Shown here: positions 27,252 through 36,795 of the stretch, one piece after another
How the letters are laid out: each line of letters opens with the position of its first letter
How positions within the stretch are numbered: the stretch's first letter is position 1
Assembly: GCA_963802915.1 (NCBI GenBank)
Contig: CAWDKQ010000019.1
Coordinates: 62,001-126,000, forward strand
DNA length: 64,000 nucleotides
From: JAICMB01 sp963802915
Lineage (GTDB): Bacteria; Acidobacteriota; Terriglobia; Bryobacterales; Bryobacteraceae
Direction: 5' to 3'
Position numbers and translations under genes: made by a program
Notes under the pieces: generated by a model
Database searches by the model: none
What the model was told of the DNA's origin: nothing
What the model saw: the letters and a program-made list of their open reading frames with translations, nothing else

Positions 27252-27750
27252 ATGTCTGACGTGCAGGAAGTGATTCGGCAATACGATTGGCGTTCCCCTC
27301 GGAGCCGTTTCAATGGATGGTCACGGCCTGCGATTGCGATGAGTGCACCGAAGTAGAAAGGTGCTTGGAGGGGCGTCGCAGGGACGAGATCTCAGGGGAG
27401 GTTGTCGATGCTCAGTTCGGGTCGTTGCCGCTCCTGTCGCCTCAGGCCTTTCAGGCTTTTCTCCCTGCGTGGCTGTTGCGGTCGCTCGATCACCTTGATG
27501 CGAGGTCTAACGACGTTCGCGAGTGGACACTTTTCTCGCTCGTTGTGTATCAAAGCGAACACGCAAGCCTGAACACCGGCGAAAGAGGATCACGCGCCTG
27601 ATCGAGCGTGAGGAACGTTTTAGCGCCGATCAGGTCGCTGCCGTGCGGGCGTTTCTGAAAATCGTGATGAAACACAGCCACATCACGGAGGGGGATCGGG
27701 AGAGCATCATTCGAGCGCTGGATTTAGTCTGGCGAGTGCGCGAGTCGTGA
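27252..27750 (+). pseudogene. DUF6714-like protein broken by one or two frameshifts
   Basis: ATG 27252 opens MSDVQEVIRQYDW. The next frame (from 27287) carries the family-like core FPSEPFQWMVTACDCDECTE and LLSPQAFQAFLPAWLLRSLD, ending at 27601. The C-terminal block LIEREERFSADQVAAVRAFL continues in a third frame to 27750. The CxEC motif followed by a phenylalanine-rich helix is the pattern I associate with DUF6714. The gene is probably intact in relatives and either decayed or mis-sequenced here. Confidence 0.5.
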
Positions 27751-27901
27751 CGCACCCAGGTTCCCGGATCGCAAGTTCCAAGCGCGTAAATGCGACTTCA
27801 ATTTGCGACGGGCTTCAACGCACGTTGGCGTAAAAACTCGCCTATGAAACAGATCGAGATCAACGCACTCCGTGCCGGAGTTGTGAACCTCTATCGCTTC
27901 T

Positions 27902-28102
27902 TTGAGAGTTGCTGTTGTTATACGCTTCGATGTGGACTCGCAAAAAGGAAGCGGCGACGATCCAACTCCTTCGCGCTACGGTAGGGGTTGGTTGTGGTTC
28001 CTCATTGCGTTGTTTCCCATCCCGTTCGGCCCGTGGTGGCTGACGGTGATCTGTTTGGTGACGTTCTTTTTCTTGATGTGGCACTTCCTCAAAAAAGGGT
28101 GA
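27902..28102 (+). CDS. possible small membrane protein
   Basis: A 66-codon frame (TTG start, or an earlier start in another frame at 27930 if a base is missing) that ends with a clear hydrophobic pair WLWFLIALFPIPFGPWWLTV and ICLVTFFFLMWHFLKKG. The two-helix hairpin with a positively charged tail looks genuine; the N-terminus does not. No family recognised. Confidence 0.4.
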   Translation: MRVAVVIRFDVDSQKGSGDDPTPSRYGRGWLWFLIALFPIPFGPWWLTVICLVTFFFLMWHFLKKG

Positions 28103-28345
28103 CGGTGCAATATCGTAGGTCGTTGCGCGTCGCCGTTCGTGTTTCCGCATGGCCTCCTCGGACCTGCGTCAATCCCGATCAGTGGCTTTACCGCACAATT
28201 GGCCGCCTGTTGGTCACCTGCGCGGCTCGCGCCCCCGTATGATCGGCAACCCTGTTCGCGCGCCTTGCGGCGCCGCCGCCGATAACGCACAAACGAGGCG
28301 GTAAAGCACCTCGCCGTTTCTCGATCCCGGGTCAGAGCAGACAAG

Positions 28346-29179
28346 CTAATTCAATTCCCTGACCCAGATATTTCGAAAGCCATCCGGTTCGCTGGGATCG
28401 GGGTGCGCCTGCAATTTGATCGGCGCGGAATCGAACTTGCGGTAGTACGGCTTGCCGGCGTACAACGTCTCGCCCTTCAGCTCGTAGTGATTTTGCACCA
28501 GCACGCCGTTGAAGAGGACCGTCACATACGCCGGCGTTTGCAGACTTCCATCCGCGTTGAAGGCGGGCGCCATCCAAATGACGTCGTAGCTCTGCCATTC
28601 GCCGGGCTTGCGGGCGGGGTTGACCAGCGGCATGCTTTGCTTGTATATGCTTCCCGCCTGCCCGTTCGAATAAGTCCTGTTGCGGTACGAATCGAGAATC
28701 TGCAACTCGTACCCGGCATCGCCGCGGCCGGTGGCAGCCAGAAAGACGCCGCTGTTGCCGCGCATCTGATCGGTTCCGGTAACATTCTCGGGGATCTTCC
28801 ATTCGATGTGCAATTGGTAATTGTGGAAGAGGCGTTTGGTTTCGATGTTGCTGGCCCCCTTTCCCTTCTTTACCGTCATGACGCCATTGCCGACGATCCA
28901 GTTCGCCGGCGACTTATCGTTGGTGTTCACCCACTGGTCCAGGCTGGTGCCGTCGAAGAGAACGATCGCGTCGGAAGGCGGAGCCGAATCGACCGAACCG
29001 GGGGTTACCACCTTGGGCTCCGGCTCCCACACTTCTGTGTCCTGCGGTTTAGGCCGGCCATGGTGAGCGGCGTCCTGGCTACCGGGCTGCTGGGCGGAAA
29101 GGTAAGTCGAGAGGATTGGCGTCAAAAGTAAGCCGCAGATTGAAAAGAGGAAAGCGCGTCCGAACGAAGGTTGGTTCAT
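28346..29179 (-). CDS. secreted DUF1080 (3-keto-disaccharide hydrolase-like) protein
   Basis: 277 residues from ATG 29179 (CGGAGA upstream), with signal peptide. The jelly-roll DUF1080 domain has IVLFDGTSLDQWV, NWIVGNGVMTVKKGKG, FHNYQLHIEWKIPENV, GNSGVFLAATGRGDAGYELQ, then PARKPGEWQSYDVIWMAP and QAHPDPSEPDGFRNIWVREL. Members in Planctomycetes and Acidobacteria are thought to act on glycans; some have been shown to hydrolyse 3-keto-glycosides. It stands alone here. Confidence 0.9.
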   Translation of the reverse strand: MNQPSFGRAFLFSICGLLLTPILSTYLSAQQPGSQDAAHHGRPKPQDTEVWEPEPKVVTPGSVDSAPPSDAIVLFDGTSLDQWVNTNDKSPANWIVGNGVMTVKKGKGASNIETKRLFHNYQLHIEWKIPENVTGTDQMRGNSGVFLAATGRGDAGYELQILDSYRNRTYSNGQAGSIYKQSMPLVNPARKPGEWQSYDVIWMAPAFNADGSLQTPAYVTVLFNGVLVQNHYELKGETLYAGKPYYRKFDSAPIKLQAHPDPSEPDGFRNIWVRELN

Positions 29180-29589
29180 TGAATCTCCGATTCTCATTAT
29201 CTCCATCATGGATTCGACGCTGCGAGACTGCCGTTTACGGGTGCGCATCGAGAGGGACACGTCTCCAAAGTGTAGGTGGGGACCGCAAGAAATTCGAACG
29301 AACAAGACGGCTAAGCCCGCGTTATATCGCCATCCACAACGTCATCCCGAATTTCGTCAAGCGAAGCCCTTGAAAACTGATCGCGCAGTTGAAGGGAACG
29401 TGAAGTGTGATTCTCGTCTTTTGCCTGACAAAGTGGGCCGCCGCGGCCAAGTACCTCGTTGGTAGCATTCGTAGCGGAAAAGATAGTTCCTCTTTCATAT
29501 CGAGCCGCATCGCGGCACGATGACTCCCAGATACGGGCTCCGAGTCCACCAGAGCACTCCAGCCCGTCCATCGGCGATAATCTTGCGTA

Positions 29590-30138
29590 ATGCGACCCCT
29601 TCGGTATTCCATCAACGTCACATTGGACGGCTGCTGCGATCATCGTGCAATTCTCCCGGACGAAGAGTTGCATCGTCACGCCGTCGAGAACCTCGTCCAG
29701 GGCGATGCCCTCCTCTTTGGCCGGGTAACTTACGAAATGATGGAGGCAGCGTTCCGGCCGCCGGCTCCGCCGGGAGCGAGGCCTGATTGGATGGATCCCT
29801 TCGCCCGGACGATCGACGCGGCAAAGAAGTACGTCGTGTCGAGCACCCTCGACCGGGTCGATTGGAACGCCGAGCTCGTGCGCGGGGATCTCGGGAAAGC
29901 CGTTCAGCAGCTCAAGCGGGAGGAGGGTAGAGGACTGTTGGTGGGAGGCGTCAAGCTCCCGCTGGCGTTGGCGGAGCTGGGATTGATCGATGAGTACGAG
30001 TTCGTGGTGCATCCCAGTCTAGCGGGCCACGGGCCTACGTTGTTCGCCGGGCTATCGAAGCGTGTCGACTTGAGGCTCGTGAGCCGGCTGGAGTTCAGCT
30101 CGGGGGCGGTGGCGATGCGGTATGAGCCGCGAAGGTAG
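29590..30138 (+). CDS. dihydrofolate-reductase-family (RibD C-terminal-like) protein
   Basis: 182 residues: MRPLRYSINVTLDGC at the N-terminus, FGRVTYEMMEAAF, KKYVVSSTLDRVDWNAELVR, the NADPH region GRGLLVGGVKLPLALAELGL and IDEYEFVVHPSLAGHGPTLF with FEFSSGAVAMRYE-like end. This group of reductases is related to RibD and DHFR but has no assigned substrate. Convergent with the radical SAM gene. Confidence 0.88.
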   Translation: MRPLRYSINVTLDGCCDHRAILPDEELHRHAVENLVQGDALLFGRVTYEMMEAAFRPPAPPGARPDWMDPFARTIDAAKKYVVSSTLDRVDWNAELVRGDLGKAVQQLKREEGRGLLVGGVKLPLALAELGLIDEYEFVVHPSLAGHGPTLFAGLSKRVDLRLVSRLEFSSGAVAMRYEPRR

Positions 30139-30321
30139 CCATTGGGCTTGTTAGCCGAGTCGGGCCGCGCCTCGCGACGCAGCACTTCCCGAATGTTCAC
30201 GAGTCCATGTTGACGTAGTCGGCTATCGTGACTCGTCCTCACTCGTTGTCTCGAAACGGCCTCGGCGGCTTCGTCAACGCCGTTTGTTGTCCAACACCGT
30301 CTGGACGTATGCAAGGCGCCG

Positions 30322-31476
30322 TCATCGAGTGCGCGCGGGTCTGCGTGAGATGAACTTCTTGAGTCTCCTTGCTCCGCGTAAGACCCAGGTTGAAACGTTG
30401 AAGCGCTGGATGCCAATCAGTGCTGGAGAATCCGATAGAAACTGCTTCCTCATGTCGAGGGTGCAGTTGATGCAGCAGGACGGTATGTCGGCCCGGGTAG
30501 CGAATGATTTGCGTACTTGCCGAAACTCCGGCCCGTTCCAGACATCTTCAAACGACCGGCCCACCATCGAGCAAATCGGTCGGTGAAAGTAGGGGCATAC
30601 CTTGACATCGCCGTTTGCCTTCACCTCAAACTGCTGCCAAGGTGCGTCGCAGAATACACGTGATTCTTGCTCGACCCATCGGTCCGTCGTCTCCCCACGC
30701 AATCCGACGGCAGAATCGAACCGCATGGAAAAGGACGAGCCGCAGGTATCTGCGATCCGGGTCTTGATCCGCGCCAACTCGCTTCGATCTTCGTTCGTTA
30801 GGCACAGCAGATCGCGGCCCGGATTCTGAGGAGCCTCCACGTTTATATACCAGTGAGAGAAACCGTACTTTTGCGCGAACTTAGCTAACTCGGGAAGCTC
30901 TCGATAGTTCTGTTGCGAGATGACGGTTGCCAGAATAAGGTCCGGCTGGCTAACACTGAATCGGCGACGCCAAGCGGCCACTCCTTCCAGATTGCGAGCG
31001 AGATCGTCGAACCTCCCACCCCGGCGCATCGCCTCATACAATTCCCTGGTAGCGGCATCGACGGAGACCTGAATGTACTGAGTTCCAGCGGTTGAATACT
31101 GCTGGTAGACATCCTGCGTCAAAAGCCTCCCATTGGTCGAAAATCCGAGCCTGCATCCAGGGTTTTGTTGATGGACGCGCGAAATCATCGCGAGATGTTG
31201 AGGCACGTTTAATAGCACTTCGCCATCGCCAAATAGGTACACCTCCAGAGCAAACCGCGAGGCCGGCACTACCGCTTGAAACAACTCCGCACTCATGTCT
31301 GTCGGCGGCTCTTTAGACGTTGCCCTAGAGCAATGGACACACTTGAAGTTGCATCTCGTGGTTGGTTCAATCGCGACTAGCAGCGGAGCATTAGAAGTAG
31401 ACCCGTCTCTTTGGGGCCGCGTGATCTCCTTTTGAAACGATTTAGCGTTGGACAATTTGTCTACTGAAGGTCGCAT
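30322..31476 (-). CDS. radical SAM protein with SPASM-type C-terminal cluster region
   Basis: 384 residues. The 4Fe-4S motif CNFKCVHC (Cys 42, 46, 49) binds SAM. FGDGEVLLN and STNGRLLT are typical barrel strands. The C-terminus has Cys-rich segments FCDAPWQQFEVKANGDVKVC, PYF and SCCINCTL, which fit an auxiliary cluster (SPASM-like). Such enzymes modify peptides or small molecules, but no precursor peptide is seen nearby. Solo gene between the DHFR-like gene and the HicB gene. Confidence 0.85.
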   Translation of the reverse strand: MRPSVDKLSNAKSFQKEITRPQRDGSTSNAPLLVAIEPTTRCNFKCVHCSRATSKEPPTDMSAELFQAVVPASRFALEVYLFGDGEVLLNVPQHLAMISRVHQQNPGCRLGFSTNGRLLTQDVYQQYSTAGTQYIQVSVDAATRELYEAMRRGGRFDDLARNLEGVAAWRRRFSVSQPDLILATVISQQNYRELPELAKFAQKYGFSHWYINVEAPQNPGRDLLCLTNEDRSELARIKTRIADTCGSSFSMRFDSAVGLRGETTDRWVEQESRVFCDAPWQQFEVKANGDVKVCPYFHRPICSMVGRSFEDVWNGPEFRQVRKSFATRADIPSCCINCTLDMRKQFLSDSPALIGIQRFNVSTWVLRGARRLKKFISRRPARTR

Positions 31477-31716
31477 ATTTCTCGCTCGCCTCGTTCACAC
31501 GCCCGTAGCTGGCTAACGGATCGCGGCCCCGCCCAAGACACCATTGCCCTAACCAAGAATCGTTGTCTCTCATTGTTGCAGCCTGCCGCCAAGCGTTCAA
31601 GGGTTCTCGGACATTGAGCGGCCCAGAGTTGATCCTCGATTGGGCATTGCACTGGCAGATCCGCACGCCGCGATCTTGTTCACACTCAGAAGCGGTGAGT
31701 GTTACGCTTGGACGGT

Positions 31717-31947
31717 ATGGAGTTGGCGCTTCGGATACAAGTCGAACAACTGCCGGAGGGCTTGTATCTAGCCACTTCGGACGAGTTGCCGGGATTAGTT
31801 GCGCAGGGCCGGACAGTTGCCGAGGCTCTGGACATCGCGCGCGACGTCGCCCGAAAACTGGTAGTGGCACGCCGCGAACGGGACGGGGCCCCGAATCTCC
31901 CCTCAACTAGCGATCGCCGAGAATACACCATCGTCTTTGCCGCCTGA
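31717..31947 (+). CDS. hicB: HicB-family antitoxin (partner HicA decayed)
   Basis: 76 residues from ATG 31717: ELALRIQVEQLPEGLYLATS, then DELPGLVAQGRTVAEALDIA, the RNase-H-like HicB half-fold, and RDVARKLVVARRERDG. It ends TGATG overlapping the start of a HicA-like frame, the usual gene order. A HicB without DNA-binding tail is normal for the short type. Because hicA is broken, the antitoxin may be a leftover. Confidence 0.72.
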   Translation: MELALRIQVEQLPEGLYLATSDELPGLVAQGRTVAEALDIARDVARKLVVARRERDGAPNLPSTSDRREYTIVFAA

Positions 31948-32131
31948 TGGGTCGCCTGGCTGGACATAATCCACACATCTTCAACTTTCGAGCGATCTCT
32001 CGATCTCGTTTAATCCAGCGACCAATCGCTACACAACCGTGCCAAATCATCCCGGCGACATGCCTGAGGGCACGCTCCGGGCTATCTTGAAGCAGGCTGA
32101 CATCGACGTAGATCAATTCTTGCGGGTCTGA
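31947..32131 (+). pseudogene. remnant of a HicA-type mRNA interferase toxin
   Basis: ATG 31947 gives MGRLAG, the usual HicA start. In a different frame from about 32009 comes FNPATNRYTTVPNHPGD, then MPEGTLRAILKQADIDVDQF and LRV to the stop at 32129-32131, the HicA C-terminus. The middle, including the segment with the catalytic His, is missing or scrambled. It cannot make an active toxin as written. Confidence 0.65.
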
Positions 32132-32361
32132 CCTCCTGTTGGGCGAGCCCGCCCGCATTTGTTTTCGCACTCCGGGATCGTTCGGACCAGAGCTAACCGC
32201 ATCTCGTGAAGATAGCGGCCGCGCGAAGAGCTTTCGATGTGTGGGATTGTCGTCTATCTAGGGAACTCCGAGTCTCGAGGTCACGCCGGAGAGCTTGGCA
32301 CGTATCGTCTTTACGTAATTGTCTTGGAAAGTTCACTTCATCGCCGACCACGCCTGATTCG

Positions 32362-32676
32362 CTATTTCGAGATCGGCCTCGGGCCGTTCAGGAAATAGGC
32401 GATGACCCTAAACCCCTGGACGACAAGCGATACGGCTGACAAAGCCGTGCAGGGTAGAGTGACACCCATTCCCCAAGCCATGCCGAAGCCTTCTGCCACC
32501 TTCCAATCGCGTGGATAAAGGAGGTCTGCGATCCATAAAGGCATCCAACCGAGGCTCGTGAGAACGGGTATCCACCAAGCGCTAGCCGCTTGCGGGAAGA
32601 TCGACGGCTCTCGATCGTTGAACATGAATTTCTTGGGCGAACCTTCGACAGAGATGTACGCAGGAGCCCCGTGCAA
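32362..32676 (-). CDS. possible small membrane protein
   Basis: 104 codons. The second half has two hydrophobic segments, AWWIPVLTSLGWMPLWIADL and GMAWGMGVTLPCTALSAVSL, ending VVQGFRVIAYFLNGP. Not recognised. The first 30 residues look unlike a normal N-terminus, so the start may be inside or the gene truncated. Confidence 0.35.
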   Translation of the reverse strand: MHGAPAYISVEGSPKKFMFNDREPSIFPQAASAWWIPVLTSLGWMPLWIADLLYPRDWKVAEGFGMAWGMGVTLPCTALSAVSLVVQGFRVIAYFLNGPRPISK

Positions 32677-32799
32677 TGATTATAGATTTTCTTGACCCCT
32701 CGAAAGCGGCGGTATCGTCCATTTGGCCCGGCGTTGTGGATGGCAGCCAAGTGAAAAGTAGACGCCATAATAGTAGCGGTTGAGTTCAAGAGGTCCCAG

Positions 32800-33063
32800 A
32801 TGAAGATTTTTGGACGGTCCGATCCGCTCCCGGTCGGCTCCCAAGCTCCAAATTTCACTTTGCGCACGCAAAACGGAGCGGCGGTTGAGCTCTCATCCTT
32901 GCGCGGAAAGAACGTCATCCTGTTTTTCTCTCCCTGTGACAAACAACTCATAGCGGTACGCGACAATTGGACAAAGTTCGAGGCAGATAAATGGTTAGCC
33001 ATAACTGGGAATGGCCGTTTACGCCTTGCCCGGACGCCCACGGGTCAGGATTCCCGCGGCTAA
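32800..33063 (+). pseudogene. truncated peroxiredoxin (AhpC/TSA-like)
   Basis: The first 60 codons fit a bacterioferritin-comigratory-protein-type peroxiredoxin: LPVGSQAPNFTLRTQNGAAV, ELSSLRGKNVILFFSP. The loop around the peroxidatic Cys is shortened (SPCDKQLIAVRDNW), and after FEADK the sequence leaves the family and ends at 33063. The resolving half is absent, so probably inactive. Confidence 0.55.
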
Positions 33064-33084
33064 TCACAAGGGAGGTCCTGTGAC

Positions 33085-33435
33085 TTAACGGGCCGGGACG
33101 CCCTTGGCAACGTGGATAATGGTCCCGTTAGACTTGGCGCTTTCCTTCCAACTGATCGCGACGGTGTACCCGGCATCCTTGTACATGATCATGGCGAATT
33201 TTTCGCGGGCGCTAACCCGATGGGCCCGTTGCTCCTCCGTGCCTGTGCTCTTATAGAACTCGTAGACCATCTCAAACGAATCGGGGGTGTTGTAGGCCAT
33301 TGTGTTTTGCCCCGCCTTTTTCGCTGCCTCGTTAAGCTCGTCAACCGCTTTGGCGCCTGGGTAAACTGGTGGCGCAGCAAAGGCAAACAAATACGTCGCT
33401 GCGATGAGCGGAAGTACGAATACAGCTTTCTTCAT
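33085..33435 (-). CDS. small secreted protein of unknown function
   Basis: 116 residues from ATG 33435 (GGGAGA upstream). Signal peptide KKAVFVLPLIAATYLFAFA, then PVYPGAKAVDELNEAAKKAG and TPDSFEMVYEFYKSTGTEEQ, ending in a strand pair with AISWKESAKSNGTIIHVAKG. The pattern PxYPGAK...TPDSFExVxEFYK recurs in secreted acidobacterial proteins; function unknown. Confidence 0.75.
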   Translation of the reverse strand: MKKAVFVLPLIAATYLFAFAAPPVYPGAKAVDELNEAAKKAGQNTMAYNTPDSFEMVYEFYKSTGTEEQRAHRVSAREKFAMIMYKDAGYTVAISWKESAKSNGTIIHVAKGVPAR

Positions 33436-33510
33436 CTTGATATTCTCCCTGTGTAGTGTCCGTCCGAGCATAGCAGCAAATCTCGGCCACCGTGAGGTGA
33501 ACTAGCGAGG

Positions 33511-33975
33511 TCACGCAAGTCTTGCTCGCCGTAGGCCCAAGAGGATCAGGATCGAAGAGGTCACAGTTGCGATCCCCACCGTTACAAAGCCGGCGGTTAC
33601 GACAACCTCGTACAACGGTGGCGCGCTGTGACCATTCGAGGTTATCGGCGACAAGGCCGCCGTACCGAGAATTGCAGCCGCCGTTGTGATCACCCAATTT
33701 GCGTAGGTGCCATAAAGGGCACTCCAGAATGCCGCAGCCTTCAATTTTGGAGACAGCCTGACTTCCGCCCAAATAGCTCCCAGGGCAACCAGGAAGGTTC
33801 CGTTCATCACTCCCTCCAAGTGAGCCGCAAGGCCCATACGGGGGTTGTTGAAGTTTTGCTCCGCGAACCCCGTGAGAAGCCCGAGCAGAAACAAGAACAT
33901 TCCGTGCCACAGCAAACGACGCTTGGCGTCTTCCATGTTTCGGCCAAGGGCGGCCGTCACCGGCAATCTTGTCAT
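33511..33975 (-). CDS. styrene-oxide isomerase / hydroxylaminobenzene mutase family membrane protein
   Basis: 154 residues from ATG 33975 (AGAGGGG upstream; GTG 33987 also possible), four helices. RRLLWHGMFLFLLGLLTGFA, NPRMGLAAHLEGVMNGTFLV and LYGTYANWVITTAAAILGTA are the landmark segments of the StyC/HabB family. In that family the His in AAHLEG is reported to carry a heme; this His and the downstream Tyr/Asn in YGTYANW are present. The local substrate is unknown, since no styrene or nitroaromatic genes lie nearby. Confidence 0.75.
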   Translation of the reverse strand: MTRLPVTAALGRNMEDAKRRLLWHGMFLFLLGLLTGFAEQNFNNPRMGLAAHLEGVMNGTFLVALGAIWAEVRLSPKLKAAAFWSALYGTYANWVITTAAAILGTAALSPITSNGHSAPPLYEVVVTAGFVTVGIATVTSSILILLGLRRARLA

Positions 33976-34262
33976 TTGTGAGACCACCCCTCTTGCAGTC
34001 AGTTAAGTATAGGCTCAAGAGAGGACACAAAGCTGATTCGCCCAAGGCGACGCGTTAAAGCCGCGAAGCACGTAAGCTCCGGTCAAAAATGGAGGGGCCG
34101 AGATATGATGGCCAAGATGGCCCGCAATGCCGGGACCGAGCCGGCTTCGAGGATATCAAGCGCCGGCTTTGCAGCTGGCGAATGATCGATATGCCGTCGT
34201 TTTTACCCTTCGACGTTCAAAAAAGACGGATTCAGATGATCGCTGACGGAAAGGATATGCTC

Positions 34263-34733
34263 ATGATCAGAACACCCGAAATCACAGAAACACGACCGCG
34301 GACCGCTGCTGTCATTCACGTGACGGTTCCGCGCGACGAAATACGGACGGTCATGCCGGTGGCGATCCGTGAAATTCTCGCTACACTGTCCGGCCAAGGC
34401 ATAGCTCCGGCAGGACCGCTTTTCGACCACCATCTGAAAACATCGGAACAAGTGTTCGACTTCGAAGTGGGGTTCCCCATCGTGGCCCCAATGCAGCCCA
34501 CAGGCCGTGTGAAAAACGGGGAACTTCCCGGAGGACGGATAGCACGCGCAGTCATGAGCGGGGGCTACGAAGGGCTCGCCAATGCTTGGGCGGAGTTTCG
34601 AGAGTGGATAAAGCGTGAGGGGCACGTGATGCGAGGCGACTTTTGGCAGATCTTTACGGCTGGTCCTGAATCGAGCCCGGATCCGGACAATTGGCGAACC
34701 GAGCTGTGCCTTCCTCTGAGACTAAACGACTGA
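34263..34733 (+). CDS. GyrI-like small-molecule-binding protein
   Basis: 156 residues from ATG 34263, where GGAAAGG lies 9 nt upstream; in-frame starts run back to 34089. ETRPRTAAVIHVTVPRDEIR, the central AGPLFDHHLKTSEQVFDFEV and LPGGRIARAVMSGGYEGLAN and the late FREWIKREGHVMRGDFWQIF are characteristic of the GyrI/AraC effector-binding fold. These domains bind hydrophobic or cationic small molecules. Not attached to a DNA-binding domain here. Confidence 0.8.
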   Translation: MIRTPEITETRPRTAAVIHVTVPRDEIRTVMPVAIREILATLSGQGIAPAGPLFDHHLKTSEQVFDFEVGFPIVAPMQPTGRVKNGELPGGRIARAVMSGGYEGLANAWAEFREWIKREGHVMRGDFWQIFTAGPESSPDPDNWRTELCLPLRLND

Positions 34734-35145
34734 CACGCCTGCGACTCCGACCCTCAACTCCGGAGGTTGTGCTCAATCAGATCGCGATATGTCGCGCAGT
34801 GTTGAGCGAATCGCACCCGGATGACGGCTCACCCGGAAGTTATCCGTGCCTAAACCTCAATGGTTGCTAAGTGTCATTACCAAAAAAATACGATCCCAAT
34901 TCCCCATCGATCCAACCACATACCGGATCCCGTCCCCCAAACCCGACGCCTCGCACCCTAACCTGGAATCGAAATGACCGTCACCCAAGCCAATTCCCCG
35001 CGCTCAAAAGCCATCGAAAGGCCACGCAACGAAAAACCCGCCTACGACGACACCCCAAATGGTCGTAGGCGCAAGCCCACTCGCGCCCGCAACTCCCCCG
35101 CAATGAACAACCTGGCCTGTGTGCGCATTTTCATCGCGAGAGCGC
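34734..35145. other. 412 bp without a supported gene
   Basis: Short proline/arginine-rich frames on the plus strand look like non-coding artefacts. No repeats or promoters recognised. Confidence 0.35.
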
Positions 35146-35460
35146 TCAGTACCGCTTCAAACGCCCCCGAATCCGCCGCGCTAGCTTCTCGATATCTTCC
35201 GTCTTCCGTATATCCGGCACCGACACCACATACCGCTCGTTCTTTTCCAAATCCGCCTGCAGACCCTCGGCAAGCTTCACAAGCTCGCGCGCGTCCTGCA
35301 CCGACTTCTCGTACTCTTCCTTCGCGATCGCGTCCTTCTGCGACTTCCCGTTCGGAAGGCGATCGTCGGTATCCGTCTTCGGCAACGGATTCGGAATCTG
35401 TGGCTCTTGTGCCCCGGAAGCCAGCATCACAAACCATAACAGCAGCCAAATAGGACGCAT
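35146..35460 (-). CDS. small secreted coiled-coil protein
   Basis: 104 residues from ATG 35460 with signal peptide MRPIWLLLWFVMLASGAQ. The remainder is highly charged: AIAKEEYEKSVQDARELVKL, LQADLEKNERYVVSVPDIRK, TEDIEKLARRIRGRLKRY. Helical with heptad-like spacing. Function unknown; similar proteins are common in Acidobacteria. Divergent from homoserine dehydrogenase with 30 bp between starts. Confidence 0.7.
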   Translation of the reverse strand: MRPIWLLLWFVMLASGAQEPQIPNPLPKTDTDDRLPNGKSQKDAIAKEEYEKSVQDARELVKLAEGLQADLEKNERYVVSVPDIRKTEDIEKLARRIRGRLKRY

Positions 35461-35490
35461 AGAAACCGTGTTGTTATCATTCAAATATAC

Positions 35491-36795
35491 ATGCAACAAG
35501 TGAACGTCGGAATTGTGGGCCTGGGCAATGTCGGCCTCGGCGCCCTCACAATTCTGGCCGAAAATGCCGAGCAGATTGCATTGAAACTGGGCTTTCGACT
35601 CAATGTATCGGCCATTTGCAGCCGCAGCGTGGAATCGAAAACGCTCCCCCCTTCCCTGGGCCCCGTTCTGAAAACCAATCACTGGCGCGAAGTGGTCTGT
35701 CACCCCGAAGTGGACATCGTCGCGGAGCTCGTCGGTGGCACCGTCGTTGCGAAAGAAATTATCGATGCCGCTACTACCGCGAAAAAATCTATCGTCACAG
35801 CCAACAAAGAATTGATGGCGCTCTGCGGCTGCGAGATTTGGGAACGCGCCATCCGGGCCGGCATCAATCTCGCCATGGAAGCCAGCGTCTGCGGAGGCAT
35901 TCCTATTCACGCCGTTTTACGCGAAGGCATTTCCGGCGATCGCGTGACTGCGCTCTTCGGCATTCTCAACGGCACCAGTAACTACATCCTGACCGAGATC
36001 GAACGCCGCGGCGGTAGCTTCGAATCCATTCTGAGCGACGCGCAGAAGCTCGGCTACGCGGAGGCCGATCCCAGCGCCGACGTCGACGGCTTCGATGCGC
36101 GATCGAAACTCGCGATTCTGGCCGCCCTCGCTTTCGGAGAGAAGATCACCCCTTCCGACATTTATACCGAAGGCATCCGGCGCATCATGCCGGTCGATTT
36201 TCAGTATGCCCACCAGCTCTCTCACACCATTCGACTGATTTGCGCGGCGCGGCAGACTCCATCCGGATTGATTCTTTCCGTGCGCCCAGCCCTGCTGCCG
36301 CAGTCCACCATTCTTGCGGGCGTCCTGGGCGCCTACAACGCCGTGTGGGTGCGCGGAATGTACGGCGAAGATACCTTTTATTACGGCCGTGGAGCGGGTC
36401 CATCGCCGACCGGCGTCGCCGTGGTGAGTGACCTGATGCGAGTCGCTCGCGAAATCCGTGCCGGCAGCCCTGAGCGAGTCTCGCCGTTTGCGCACGAACG
36501 CCTCGGCGAATACCAACCGATCCCCATCGCGCTTCAAAAATCGGCCTACTATTTACGTTTCCGCGTCGAAGACCGGCCCGGCATCATCGCGCGACTGGCC
36601 GCCGTGCTCGCGTCCAAACACATCAGCATCGATGCGGTACTGCAAATTAAAACTGAGAACTGGCGCGACCTCCCGTTCGTCATTACAGTAGAGCCCACCA
36701 CGGAAGAAGCGATTCGTGAAGCCATCGCGGAGATGGCCGCGCACGATTATCTGGTGGAACCGCCGCTCGCCATGCCCATGGAGAAGCCCTTGTGA
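35491..36795 (+). CDS. hom: homoserine dehydrogenase
   Basis: 434 residues. NAD(P) Rossmann region NVGIVGLGNVGLGALTILAE, catalytic segments TANKELMALCGCEIWERAI, MEASVCGGIPIHAVLREGIS, GILNGTSNYILTEIE and the family block AEADPSADVDGFDARSKLAI. C-terminal ACT domain (about 350-425, VEDRPGIIARLAAVLASKHI), the usual allosteric threonine-sensing module. It reduces aspartate semialdehyde to homoserine in Thr/Met biosynthesis. Confidence 0.95.
   Translation: MQQVNVGIVGLGNVGLGALTILAENAEQIALKLGFRLNVSAICSRSVESKTLPPSLGPVLKTNHWREVVCHPEVDIVAELVGGTVVAKEIIDAATTAKKSIVTANKELMALCGCEIWERAIRAGINLAMEASVCGGIPIHAVLREGISGDRVTALFGILNGTSNYILTEIERRGGSFESILSDAQKLGYAEADPSADVDGFDARSKLAILAALAFGEKITPSDIYTEGIRRIMPVDFQYAHQLSHTIRLICAARQTPSGLILSVRPALLPQSTILAGVLGAYNAVWVRGMYGEDTFYYGRGAGPSPTGVAVVSDLMRVAREIRAGSPERVSPFAHERLGEYQPIPIALQKSAYYLRFRVEDRPGIIARLAAVLASKHISIDAVLQIKTENWRDLPFVITVEPTTEEAIREAIAEMAAHDYLVEPPLAMPMEKPL

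Noticed and set aside
27599..27601. TGA in the DUF6714-like gene as a second selenocysteine site
   Set aside because: Homologous sequence resumes in another frame, and no UxxC context or GGTCT hairpin follows.
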